Below are positions 25,943-34,326 of a DNA stretch of 64,000 nucleotides, piece by piece. The DNA comes from Bacteroidota bacterium. Its GTDB lineage: Bacteria; Bacteroidota; Bacteroidia; B-17B0; Aurantibacillaceae. Location of the stretch: NCBI GenBank assembly GCA_021156365.1, contig JAJNDK010000016.1, positions 1 through 64,000 of the forward strand, given 5' to 3'. The position numbers were made by a program, and so were the translations under genes. The notes below the pieces were generated by a model. The model was not told the origin of the DNA and ran no database searches. It was given only the letters and a program-made list of their open reading frames with translations. Each line of letters starts with the position of its first letter. Position 1 is the stretch's first letter.

Positions 25943-27772
25943 ATGGCTAAAAGAGGCGGCGAAAACACCAAAGAAGAGATGCCAAAGGCAAAGCTCAGTC
26001 TTGCGAATCTGAAAAAATCACTTCGTTTATTCTCTTATTTAAAAAAACAAAAATGGCAGTTCGCCATGGGAATGGTATTTCTGGCCGGAACAGCCGGTAT
26101 CGGGCTTGTATTTCCGCTGGTTTCCGGTAAAATGTTCAGCTTTTTCGGTGAAACGGGCATGAACAGAGATCAGATGGTCCATGAGATCAATAAAACAGGA
26201 CTTACTTTACTGGTTCTTTTGATCGTACAAAGCTTCGTTTCGTTCGGACGTGTAGCTATGTTCTCGCGGGTTACAGAAAATATCCTGATCGGGCTGCGAA
26301 CAGATACATTCAAAAAACTGGTACAGATGCCGATGGGATTCTTTTCGAAGAACCAGGTGGCCGAACTAAGCAGCCGGATGGCCACGGACATCAATGTGAT
26401 CTCGGAAGCATTCACAATGAATATTGCAGAATTTATACGGCAAAGCATTGTCGGCATTGGTGGTCTTTGCCTCCTTATCTATTATACAAAGCTCGAGATC
26501 GCACTTTGGTTCCTTGCCGTTATTCCTCCTATCATCATTATAACCATTATTTTCGGAAAAAAGATCAGGAAATACTCCAAATCCTACCAGGAAAAAATTG
26601 CCGCTTCCAATGTAGTGGTAGGCGAGGCACTAACCGGGATCAGCAATGTGAAGACATTTACCAACGAGACCTTTGAGATCAAAAGATACAGGGGTATCGC
26701 GGAAGGCATCCGGAAATTCGGTATGAAATACGGGATCTTCCGGGGTAGTTTCTTTGCCTTTGTAATGACCTTTATTTTCGGTTCAATTTTCTTTATCCTC
26801 TACAAAATGCTCCTGATGAAAGCGGATGGAAACCTTTCTGCCGAAGAGTTTGGAAAATTCATGATGCTTGCCCTTTTTATTGCCGGCTCATTGGGCGGAC
26901 TACCGGAACAGATCGCATCCATACAACGTGCATTAGGTGCTACCGACAGGGTGTTTGAGATCCTGGACGAAAAGAACGAAGAGATCGATCTTGCCTATCA
27001 ATCGGCACAGCAGTCCAAAGACCGCAGAGGTGAGCTGGAATTCAGTAATGTAAGCTTCCACTACCCTACCCGCGCGGATTTTAAAGTATTAAAAGAGGTT
27101 TCTTTCAAGGCTGAAACGGGGCAGACCATTGCACTCGTTGGTCCAAGCGGTTCGGGAAAATCAACAATCGCCGGTATGATCCTTCGTTTTTATGATCCGG
27201 AAAAAGGAACGATCCGCCTGAACGGAACGGATACAAAAGATATGTCATTGACGGAGCTTCGCGCTAAAATGGCGATTGTTCCGCAGGATGTGATCCTCTT
27301 TGCCGGCACGATCCGTGAGAATATCCTGTACGGAAGACCCAATGCAACGGAAGAAGATGTGCGGGAAGCCGCACGCCAGGCCAATGCACTGGAATTTATC
27401 GAAAGCTTTCCCGAAAAATTCGATACCGTAGTGGGCGAGCGCGGGATACAGCTATCGGGAGGACAAAGACAACGGATCGCTATTGCAAGAGCCGTATTGA
27501 AAAACCCTTCTATCCTTCTGTTGGATGAAGCCACCAGCTCTCTCGACAGCGAAAGCGAGCGCATTGTACAGGAAGCCCTTGACAAACTGATGGAAGGAAG
27601 AACGAGCATTGTGATCGCACACCGTTTATCTACCATCCGCAATGCCGATAAGATCATCGTGCTCGAAAAAGGCGAAGTGGTGGAAATGGGAACGCACGAG
27701 GAACTGATGCAGTACCCCGACGGGCTTTACAGAAGTTTGTGCCGCCTGCAGTTCGACCTGGTAAAAAATTAG
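25943..27772 (+). CDS. ABC exporter, fused membrane and ATPase domains (MsbA-like)
   Basis: This 609-residue half-transporter has six membrane helices (about 40-330) and a nucleotide-binding domain (about 360-600). The ATPase motifs are intact: Walker A GPSGSGKST (about 400), Q-loop IVPQDVILF, signature LSGGQRQRI, Walker B ILLLDEATSSLD and the H-loop IAHRLST. It should act as a homodimer in the inner membrane, exporting a lipid or hydrophobic compound. The MsbA-like label is by resemblance only; a lipid A function is not shown. Two genes follow at short spacing: a two-TM protein and a PstS-like lipoprotein. Confidence 0.92.
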   Translation: MAKRGGENTKEEMPKAKLSLANLKKSLRLFSYLKKQKWQFAMGMVFLAGTAGIGLVFPLVSGKMFSFFGETGMNRDQMVHEINKTGLTLLVLLIVQSFVSFGRVAMFSRVTENILIGLRTDTFKKLVQMPMGFFSKNQVAELSSRMATDINVISEAFTMNIAEFIRQSIVGIGGLCLLIYYTKLEIALWFLAVIPPIIIITIIFGKKIRKYSKSYQEKIAASNVVVGEALTGISNVKTFTNETFEIKRYRGIAEGIRKFGMKYGIFRGSFFAFVMTFIFGSIFFILYKMLLMKADGNLSAEEFGKFMMLALFIAGSLGGLPEQIASIQRALGATDRVFEILDEKNEEIDLAYQSAQQSKDRRGELEFSNVSFHYPTRADFKVLKEVSFKAETGQTIALVGPSGSGKSTIAGMILRFYDPEKGTIRLNGTDTKDMSLTELRAKMAIVPQDVILFAGTIRENILYGRPNATEEDVREAARQANALEFIESFPEKFDTVVGERGIQLSGGQRQRIAIARAVLKNPSILLLDEATSSLDSESERIVQEALDKLMEGRTSIVIAHRLSTIRNADKIIVLEKGEVVEMGTHEELMQYPDGLYRSLCRLQFDLVKN

Positions 27773-27782
27773 AAAAACAACG

Positions 27783-28010
27783 ATGCAAAACAACGATCTT
27801 TTTAAAAGAGTGTACTGGTATTTGGGAGCATTTATGTCCCTGCTTATATTTATTTTCGGGATAGCGCTCCTTGCCACCCAGGTTTTATATGAAACGATCC
27901 CGCCGCCGAACCGCACCTGGATCGCTATCATATTTTTAGTATATTCGGTGATACGCGGCGCACGCGTAATTCAGCAATACAAACAATTCAAATCCCGGGG
28001 TGATGAATAA
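27783..28010 (+). CDS. Small two-TM membrane protein
   Basis: This 75-residue protein has two membrane helices (about 10-38 and 48-60), separated by TIPPPNRTW, and a basic tail ending KQFKSRGDE. It begins 10 bases after the ABC exporter gene and ends 8 bases inside the next gene, so all three probably form one operon. I do not recognise the family; small partner proteins like this are often membrane adaptors. No motif indicates a function. Confidence 0.72.
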   Translation: MQNNDLFKRVYWYLGAFMSLLIFIFGIALLATQVLYETIPPPNRTWIAIIFLVYSVIRGARVIQQYKQFKSRGDE

Positions 28011-28914
28011 ATCAATTCTTTTTTTCCTTTGTATGGCATGGTTAGTTTCCTGCTCCGACGATGGATACCAGGTAGTGGAAGAAAACAGCCCTACTTCCGG
28101 CAAGTTGAAAGTATATTGCGAGCGCGGCATGCAGCTGCATATAAAGAACCAGGCCTATACCTTCGAAAAAATATACAACCGTGCAAAAATAGAGCTGGTG
28201 TATTGCAACGAAAGTGAAGCAGTACAGGCCTTATTCAACGACAGCTGCAAAACCATTGTGATGAACAGGCAGCTGAGTAGCAATGAAGAAGAACAATTCA
28301 AAAAAAAGAACATCTTTATTAGTGCTATGTTCGTAGGCAAAAGTGCCGTAGCCCTCATCAGCAATAAAGAAGCACCGGACTCCAGCATCACTATAGAATC
28401 ACTCATTGCCATACTAAGCGGTGATACAGCGGGCAGACGTTTTAAGACCATTATTTTCGAAAGCGAAAAAACAAGTACGGCGCTGTATTGCCAGGATAGC
28501 TTATTGCAGGGAAAACCCTTAGGAAAGAACTGTTATGCGGCCTCCGATGTAAATGATCTCGTGAGCCGGATAAACAACAACAAAAATGCGATCGGCGTGA
28601 TGGATTACATCTGGATCAGTGACAGTGATGATTCGCTTCACAAATCGTTTCTGTCGAAAATAGCTTTACTTCCGGTCGCTGCCAAAGGAAATGAAACAGC
28701 TTATTTTCCCGATCAGAGTAATATCCAGACGAATGATTATCCACTCACCCGCAATATGTACATGATCCGCAGAGGTGAAGATTTTTCGCTGGCAGCAGGT
28801 TTCATTACGTATGTTGCAGGCCCCGACGGGCAGATCATCATGCTGAAAAGCGGCCTTGCTCCCTGGAGACAACCGGAACGTTTGATATCGGTAGATATGA
28901 GCCCGGTGAAATAA
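28003..28914 (+). CDS. PstS-like substrate-binding lipoprotein
   Basis: This 303-residue lipoprotein has a lipobox (FLCMAWLVSCSDD, with the Cys near residue 17). The body fits the PstS/phosphate-binding-like fold: GKLKVYCERGMQLHI at the N-lobe, then VMNRQLS, FVGKSAVALISNK, a hinge around SIESLIAILSGD and AIGVMDYIW before the end. The ligand-binding Ser/Thr/Arg pattern of true phosphate-binding proteins is not obvious. There is no pstC, pstA or pstB here; instead it overlaps a small membrane protein and an ABC exporter. The ligand and whether it serves a transporter are unknown. An in-frame GTG one codon upstream was not chosen. Confidence 0.8.
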   Translation: MNKSILFFLCMAWLVSCSDDGYQVVEENSPTSGKLKVYCERGMQLHIKNQAYTFEKIYNRAKIELVYCNESEAVQALFNDSCKTIVMNRQLSSNEEEQFKKKNIFISAMFVGKSAVALISNKEAPDSSITIESLIAILSGDTAGRRFKTIIFESEKTSTALYCQDSLLQGKPLGKNCYAASDVNDLVSRINNNKNAIGVMDYIWISDSDDSLHKSFLSKIALLPVAAKGNETAYFPDQSNIQTNDYPLTRNMYMIRRGEDFSLAAGFITYVAGPDGQIIMLKSGLAPWRQPERLISVDMSPVK

Positions 28915-28930
28915 CAACCCTGTATTGAAT

Positions 28931-29368
28931 ATGATACGGAATTGCATTCTGCTACTTGGTTTTTTTGCGGCTATCCATTCGGGTAGTGCTCAGAAAGCAT
29001 CGAACAATGCACCGGTTCGTCTTAAAGGCACGCATTGGTCAAGCGATTTTTTTCATTACCATAATGATTATTTTTTTGTTTCCGATTCAAGCGGTTACTC
29101 GCTGAACGGGCAGTGGAGCTGGAGCCTGCCGGATGATTCTGCAGTAGTAAATCAGAAAGACAGTATTATTTATGACAAAAAAAAGGACACTTTTCGATAC
29201 ATGCTTAAAGGAAATGTTCTTAGCATTTGTTATTATCCGGATGATGGGAAAGGCGATGTAGATTGCTCCAAAGTTTTTCATTTACGAAAGCAAAATAAAA
29301 GAATTTCTTTTGTATCCGATTACGAATATGTGTATGGTAAAGAGGTGCTTTACAAAGAGGTAAAGTAA
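28931..29368 (+). CDS. Small secreted protein of unknown function
   Basis: The protein has 145 residues from the ATG at 28931 (a TTG two codons earlier is less likely). It begins with a signal peptide (IRNCILLLGFFAAIHSGSAQ). The mature part is beta-rich and aromatic, with WSSDFFHYHNDYFFV, SLNGQWSWSLPDDSAVV and DTFRYMLKGNVLSICYYPDD, which resembles small lipocalin-like periplasmic proteins, but I make no firm family claim. It lies 16 bases after the PstS-like gene and may belong to the same transcription unit. Confidence 0.65.
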   Translation: MIRNCILLLGFFAAIHSGSAQKASNNAPVRLKGTHWSSDFFHYHNDYFFVSDSSGYSLNGQWSWSLPDDSAVVNQKDSIIYDKKKDTFRYMLKGNVLSICYYPDDGKGDVDCSKVFHLRKQNKRISFVSDYEYVYGKEVLYKEVK

Positions 29369-29458
29369 AGTACCGGATGGAATCTTTCAACAATACTCTT
29401 TTTTAGTATATTTGATTGTATCTGAAATTCTCTGAAACAAATAATCACTCTTCCATAA

Positions 29459-30244
29459 ATGGTTACAAACCTCGTAATACTTGAGATCTTTCCATCCTTT
29501 CTTAATTCCTGTTATCTGCAGGTAGAAGAAGAAAGCGGCAAGGCACTCTTTCAAAAAAATCAAGCTCCTGTACTGAACGATGAAGGCGAGTCCTGGAGTT
29601 TTGAAGTAGAACCGGCAAAAGTTTCCGAATTAAAAGAGCTTTCACAAAGGATCATCGCTGCCTCCAGGGAGGATAAACGCCTGATCCTGGATGGTGTTAG
29701 CCTGCACTGCACCCTGGATCTGAATGGTGTTTCTACCCATTACAAATTCAGATGCCCTGAGCAAGGAACGGACGAACTAAAGCTGGTTCGGCTTTGGCTG
29801 GAGCTTGTGGAAGATAAAGTAAAAGATCAGAATTGCGAAAATTACCTGGAGTTGCTAAAAGGATATTTTTTTGAAAGCACCGGTATCAAACACTATGATG
29901 AACAACCTTATCGTATAAAGATCTATGGCGCTCACTCCATTTATAAAAAAGAAGCATTGACAAAGGCTCTTCAATCGGTAAGCAAACGTGATGAGCTGCT
30001 CATTGATATGAGTAACTTTGAAAGTATGGGAACTGCTCTGTACGAATGTTTCACGCCTTTATTCCATGTAAAAAAACTCCGTTTTGCAGCCAATGAAGCG
30101 GCACGTGATCACCTGCTGGAGATGGGATTTTCGGCGGATCTGATTAATCTGGTAGGCAAGTCCGGAAAGAATACCGGAGATCAAAAAAAACCGGAAGGCA
30201 AACAGCGAAATCCTTCGAAAAAGTGGTATGAATTCTGGAAATAA
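29459..30244 (+). CDS. Hypothetical protein with STAS-like C-terminal segment
   Basis: This 261-residue soluble protein has no signal peptide. The first 150 residues are acidic and mixed (ILEIFPSFLNSCYLQVEEESGKALF, TLDLNGVSTHYKFRCPEQ). From about 158 the pattern YRIKIYGAHSIYKK, ELLIDMSNFESMGTALYECF and FAANEAARDHLLEMGF follows the strand-helix order of STAS domains (a strand, then an LLIDMSNF strand before a helix). The tail is basic and lysine-rich (KSGKNTGDQKKPEGK), ending KKWYEFWK. I do not know the family; the STAS call is a guess from the pattern. The neighbours give no functional hint. Confidence 0.55.
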   Translation: MVTNLVILEIFPSFLNSCYLQVEEESGKALFQKNQAPVLNDEGESWSFEVEPAKVSELKELSQRIIAASREDKRLILDGVSLHCTLDLNGVSTHYKFRCPEQGTDELKLVRLWLELVEDKVKDQNCENYLELLKGYFFESTGIKHYDEQPYRIKIYGAHSIYKKEALTKALQSVSKRDELLIDMSNFESMGTALYECFTPLFHVKKLRFAANEAARDHLLEMGFSADLINLVGKSGKNTGDQKKPEGKQRNPSKKWYEFWK

Positions 30245-30280
30245 GAACTACTTGCTTTTTGATAGTATAAAATGATACTA

Positions 30281-30868
30281 TCACCGCTTCATCAACCACT
30301 TGTCCACTCCCCACACAAGGAAGGAAGAACCCACTCCGATCACTATTCCACCAAAAATATCGCTGGGATAATGTACGCCTAAATACATACGTGAATAGGC
30401 TACACCACTGGCCCAGGTATAAGCAGGAACAGCTACGTACCATTTACGACTGGCGAGAGTAAGCGAAGTAGCCGTGGCAAAAGCTGCAGTAGTGTGCCCT
30501 GAAGGAAAAGACAATTTGCCTGCTTTACATTTCTTACAGAAATATTCAGGTGAACGCGAGAAAGGACGCTCTCTTTTGATGGAGTATTTGATGCTGCCGG
30601 AAATAGCTGTACTCAGCAGGATAGATGCTGTAGCCCGATATCCTTCCCGTTGAAGATCCTGGTCCTTGTTGATGAAACCAACCAGGAGAATAGAAGAAGG
30701 GGCCGCAATGGATAAAGGCGTAACTGAATTGCTGAGCCCTCTGCAGAGCTTGTCCTTGAAAATCGTACTGTCGCTATGGATCTTCCGCATCATCCGCACT
30801 TCAAAAGATTGTGCTTGTGTGCTGAATGCAAACAGGGAACAGATCGCTATGTACAGGCTCCTTTTCAT
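30281..30868 (-). CDS. PAP2-family phosphatase, exported
   Basis: This 195-residue enzyme has an N-terminal signal or anchor (SLYIAICSLFAFSTQAQS). The PAP2 catalytic motifs are complete: KRERPFSRSP (motif 1), FPSGHTTAAFA (motif 2) and SRMYLGVHYPSDI (motif 3), the acid-phosphatase core that acts on phospholipid or prenyl phosphates at the membrane. I chose the ATG at 30868, which overlaps the stop codon of the LuxE-like gene in an ATGA arrangement; an alternative TTG/ATG start 18 bases upstream is possible. The coupling suggests a joint role in lipid or polyprenyl-phosphate handling, but no pathway is identified. Confidence 0.85.
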   Translation of the reverse strand: MKRSLYIAICSLFAFSTQAQSFEVRMMRKIHSDSTIFKDKLCRGLSNSVTPLSIAAPSSILLVGFINKDQDLQREGYRATASILLSTAISGSIKYSIKRERPFSRSPEYFCKKCKAGKLSFPSGHTTAAFATATSLTLASRKWYVAVPAYTWASGVAYSRMYLGVHYPSDIFGGIVIGVGSSFLVWGVDKWLMKR

Positions 30869-31848
30869 CCCACTAACAGATTGCATCCCCGGATATCGCT
30901 GTTATCAAAACGTCCGAGGATCTCAAAGCTTCCGTCGGTATGCACTTTCCCAAGATCCTGGGTGGCAATAAAGGGGCAGCTGTATAAATTGGCCAGGTCG
31001 ATCACATTGATGCCCCCACTCTTTTCTTTTCTTCCAGCCGACAAGGGATCACTTACTTCTCTTGTGCTGACCTTCATCCAGGGAGGAGCCTCGTAAATAC
31101 CATCGCCTTTGCTATAGGCCTGTGAGAGCAATTCCGTCATCCCGTACTCGGAATGGATCTTTTTTACTCCGAATGCAGCAGATAAATAAGCATGCAATTC
31201 TTCTTTCAGCATTTCCCTGCGCTTGCCTTTCATACCACCTGTTTCCATCACGATGAATTGCTCATTCAGTTTACAGCCGCTGTCCGCGAGATCCAGCAAG
31301 GCATAGGAAACACCTAAAAGGATCACTTTGGTAGTTTGTTTTTTTAATACTTCGATCGTATTCTTCAGGTCATCAAGGTTGTGTAAATAAAAATCACTGA
31401 GTGGATGTCCGCTTTGTTTGATCAGCTTATCTGTCATATACACGAGTGAAGAGCCCCCCCGCTCGAGGTAAGAAGGCAATAAAGCGAGAATGCAATAGTC
31501 CTTTACATTTCCGTAAAACAAAGAGAATGCTCTTTCAAAACTTTTCTCATACACGACCAGGTTCTCTACATAATGTTTTGAAATTTCCATCCCCGTTGTT
31601 CCCGAACTGGTAAATATGATCTCTTCAGTTTTTGGCGATGCGTATACTTTATGTGTTTTAAAGAATTGAATAGGCAAAAAAGGGATACGATCCAGGGAAC
31701 TCACCTCGTTCTTCTGTATCCCAAGGTGCGAAACGAACTCGCGATAAACAGGATTGTGATCCATCTGGTAGCGGAATGCTTCCAATGCTCCCTGCTCCAA
31801 TTGCTGCGGGTTGTTGATCGAAAATATCCGTTGGAACCAGGTTTGCAT
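30865..31848 (-). CDS. LuxE/PaaK-like acyl-protein synthetase (adenylate-forming)
   Basis: This 327-residue protein resembles the LuxE family of ATP-dependent acyl-protein synthetases. It has FTSSGTTGMEISKHYV (the phosphate-loop analogue of the AMP-binding family), ALLPSYLERGGSSLVYM, VILLGVSYALLDLA and SEYGMTELLSQAY. In luminous bacteria LuxE activates fatty acids for the aldehyde pathway, but non-luminous relatives are common in Bacteroidota and are of unknown substrate. No luxC or luxD is adjacent. It is translationally coupled to the PAP2 phosphatase gene downstream and has a promoter just upstream. It starts almost at the predicted transcription start. Confidence 0.82.
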   Translation of the reverse strand: MQTWFQRIFSINNPQQLEQGALEAFRYQMDHNPVYREFVSHLGIQKNEVSSLDRIPFLPIQFFKTHKVYASPKTEEIIFTSSGTTGMEISKHYVENLVVYEKSFERAFSLFYGNVKDYCILALLPSYLERGGSSLVYMTDKLIKQSGHPLSDFYLHNLDDLKNTIEVLKKQTTKVILLGVSYALLDLADSGCKLNEQFIVMETGGMKGKRREMLKEELHAYLSAAFGVKKIHSEYGMTELLSQAYSKGDGIYEAPPWMKVSTREVSDPLSAGRKEKSGGINVIDLANLYSCPFIATQDLGKVHTDGSFEILGRFDNSDIRGCNLLVG

Positions 31849-31856
31849 GCCAATTG

Positions 31857-31864
31857 CAAAATTA
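31857..31864 (-). promoter_or_regulatory. -7 element for the LuxE-like gene
   Basis: TAATTTTG (31864 to 31857) ends 9 bases from the ATG at 31848. If the start site is the usual 5-8 bases downstream, the mRNA would be leaderless or nearly so. Confidence 0.5.
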
Positions 31865-31929
31865 CGTTAAATATCCGGCTGTTATTGCTTTTGCCAATGC
31901 AATATTTTATCTTTATCTTTATTATTCAA

Positions 31930-32457
31930 ATGCGCCTAAGCCCCAACATACTCCTTGCCTGTATCGTTATTCCGATAGCATTAGGTATCTCTTCCTGCAA
32001 AAAATCAAATGAAAGTTATCCGGAAACTCCTGCACTGGAATTCGGAAGCTTTACTGCAACGAGTAAGTATGATGCGTTCCTGGTATTAAAGTTCACGGAT
32101 GGTGATGGCGACATCGGGCTCCGCACTTCCGATACAATGGGCATGTACGACAAAACGACACCGTACTATTACAACCTTTATATTAAAACAACCTATAAAG
32201 CAGCGGATGGCACTTTTAAAGATACATCCATTTACGACCTGCAGACCAATTCGGTAGATACCGGGCTGATCCGCCAGCGTGTTCAGTATGTGGAAAAAAC
32301 AAGTAAGGAGAGTTATCTGAAAGGTGAATTCCAGATCACGCTGAATGGATATCGTCAATCCACCAAACACAAAATAATCAAATACAAGATCTATTTTTAC
32401 GATCGCGCCCTGCACAAAAGCAATGTGGTGGAAACACCTGAGCTGATCGTTCCATAA
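31930..32457 (+). CDS. Lipoprotein of unknown function
   Basis: The 175-residue protein from the ATG at 31930 has a lipoprotein signal (ILLACIVIPIALGISSC). The mature part has short beta-rich runs: FLVLKFTDGDGDIGLR, YNLYIKTTYKAADGTF and LKGEFQITLNGYRQ, then KYKIYFYDRALHKSN and a PELIVP end. This is a small, conserved-looking lipoprotein of the Bacteroidota; the DGDGDIG motif could be a cation or turn motif. No enzymatic motif is visible. It runs convergently toward dnaX, with 29 bases between the stop codons. The region upstream of the ATG is shared with the divergent LuxE-like gene. Confidence 0.7.
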   Translation: MRLSPNILLACIVIPIALGISSCKKSNESYPETPALEFGSFTATSKYDAFLVLKFTDGDGDIGLRTSDTMGMYDKTTPYYYNLYIKTTYKAADGTFKDTSIYDLQTNSVDTGLIRQRVQYVEKTSKESYLKGEFQITLNGYRQSTKHKIIKYKIYFYDRALHKSNVVETPELIVP

Positions 32458-32486
32458 ACGCAATTCGTAAATCCCGGCAGGTCTTT

Positions 32487-34214
32487 TTACAATCCCACTT
32501 CCAGGTCCAGTCTTTTTTTCAACTCCAGTAAAAGGGGATTTTTTGCCGTCATGGCTGCGAACTTTTCATTTGGAGTATAAGCCTTCTTCACCGTAGCTTC
32601 GGCAGTTTCCACAAATGTAAGCTGAAGGGAATTATTTTTTACAGAAGCCCGGATCGCATCCAGGAATTCCTGCTTGATATCGTCGAACAGCAGTTTCTGC
32701 GCTTCATTCTCTATAAACACAGAAATGGCATTGTTTACAAATGCTACCGGCCGGGCGATGAGTGTTGCTTCCAGCGTCCGTTTACCGGCAGCTCCCTGCT
32801 CTTCTGCATATTTTTTTACGGCCGCCTGCACAATAGCTTCCGTTACATCTTCATCTTCTCTGCCATAAGCTACAGCAGCTTCTTCCACCACCTGCACTTT
32901 TTCTTCTGCCTTTTGTTTGCCGTTACGTCCCAGCTCATTGAGGCGGAATGGCGATTTTACATCGAGGTCTTTGAATGAAGTTACAGGTTTATTAGTGGTT
33001 GCTGCTACTACAGTAGTTGTTTGTGCATAAGACGAAGTGGTAGCTACTTTGGGTTGAGCAACAGCGATCTCACCAGTTGTTTCTAAATCATCGTTTTTTT
33101 TTTCTGCATCTAAGGATGCAGCGTTGTTCAGGTAGCTCATTTGCATGAGGCCTAACTCAATGGCCAGTCGCTGGTTTTTAGAAGCTTTGTAGCTCACATC
33201 GATCCTGTTTACGATGCCTAAGGATTTGAGCAGGAAAGGCATGGAACAAAGCTGTGCCTGTGCATTGTATTTTTCCTTTACGTTCTGCGCTACTTCCAAT
33301 AGCTGTATGGTAGCGACATCTTTGCATACCAGGATATTCCTGAAATGCTCGCCGAGCCCCACCAGGAAATTATGCCCGTCGAAGCCGTTTTTCAGGATCT
33401 CATCAAAGATCAGCAGGGATTGGGAAAGATTACTGGTATAAAGAGCATCCGTAATCCGGAAATAATAATCATAATCAAGTACATGCAGGTTCTCGATCAC
33501 TGCTTTGTACGTAACGTGACTGCCCGAAAAGCTTACCATCTGATCGAAGATACTGCAGGCATCCCGCAAACCTCCGTCGGCTTTCTGCGCGATCAGGTGC
33601 AGGGCATCCTCTTCTGCATTCACTCCTTCTGTAGTGGCAATGTAGGCAAGATGCGAGGAAATATCTTCTATCTTGATCCGGTTGAAATCAAAGATCTGGC
33701 AACGGGAAAGAATGGTCGGCAGGATCTTGTGTTTTTCGGTAGTAGCCAATATAAAGATCGCGTGCTTCGGTGGCTCTTCCAGTGTTTTCAGGAAAGCATT
33801 GAAAGCCGCGGTGGAAAGCATATGAACCTCGTCGATGATATATACTTTATGAGAACCTAATTGCGGTGCAAAACGTACCTGTTCGATCAGGGAGCGGATA
33901 TCCTCCACCGAGTTATTGGAAGCGGCATCCAGCTCGTATACATTCAGCGATGCGCCCGAATTGAAGGATACACAGGATTCGCAGGTATCGCAGGCTTCTC
34001 CTTCGGTAGTGATATTGAAACAGTTGATGGTTTTGGCAAGGATACGCGCACAGGTGGTTTTACCCACACCACGCGGTCCGCAGAACAAAAAAGCCTGTGC
34101 AAGATGATGGCTGGTAATGGCGTTCTTCAGCGTATTGGTAATATGCTGCTGCCCCACAACCGTTCTAAAGGTCTGGGGACGATACTTCCGCGCTGATACA
34201 ACAAAGTTTTCCAT
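32487..34214 (-). CDS. dnaX: DNA polymerase III subunit gamma/tau
   Basis: DnaX is the clamp-loader ATPase subunit. The 575-residue protein has YRPQTFRTVVGQQHI at the N-terminus, Walker A GPRGVGKTT (46-54), a zinc-binding cysteine cluster in CFNITTEGEACDTCESC, Walker B VYIIDEVHML and the sensor region TTEKHKILPTILSRCQIF. After the third domain there is a low-complexity linker (about 375-450) and a C-terminal tau-type region ending LKKRLDLEVGL. I chose the ATG at 34214: a TTG 18 bases upstream would lie inside the -7 element TAAATTTG (34237 to 34230). A single full-length product is expected; no frameshift site for gamma was sought. Confidence 0.95.
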   Translation of the reverse strand: MENFVVSARKYRPQTFRTVVGQQHITNTLKNAITSHHLAQAFLFCGPRGVGKTTCARILAKTINCFNITTEGEACDTCESCVSFNSGASLNVYELDAASNNSVEDIRSLIEQVRFAPQLGSHKVYIIDEVHMLSTAAFNAFLKTLEEPPKHAIFILATTEKHKILPTILSRCQIFDFNRIKIEDISSHLAYIATTEGVNAEEDALHLIAQKADGGLRDACSIFDQMVSFSGSHVTYKAVIENLHVLDYDYYFRITDALYTSNLSQSLLIFDEILKNGFDGHNFLVGLGEHFRNILVCKDVATIQLLEVAQNVKEKYNAQAQLCSMPFLLKSLGIVNRIDVSYKASKNQRLAIELGLMQMSYLNNAASLDAEKKNDDLETTGEIAVAQPKVATTSSYAQTTTVVAATTNKPVTSFKDLDVKSPFRLNELGRNGKQKAEEKVQVVEEAAVAYGREDEDVTEAIVQAAVKKYAEEQGAAGKRTLEATLIARPVAFVNNAISVFIENEAQKLLFDDIKQEFLDAIRASVKNNSLQLTFVETAEATVKKAYTPNEKFAAMTAKNPLLLELKKRLDLEVGL

Positions 34215-34229
34215 TACTTGATTAAGTAG

Positions 34230-34237
34230 CAAATTTA
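34230..34237 (-). promoter_or_regulatory. -7 element for dnaX
   Basis: On the minus strand TAAATTTG (34237 to 34230) fits TAnnTTTG, 16 bases upstream of the ATG. It supports the shorter start codon. Confidence 0.55.
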
Positions 34238-34326
34238 CCTTATTTATCGGCTTTGTGTTAAATATTTATAAACCTTAACAAAGTTATTTTTTCAACTGGG
34301 TGTTTAAAAGTTTATGGTGTATTTTT

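Noticed and set aside
28003-28914. True phosphate-binding protein of a Pst transporter
   Set aside because: No pstCAB genes nearby and the phosphate-contact pattern is not evident; only the fold similarity is claimed.
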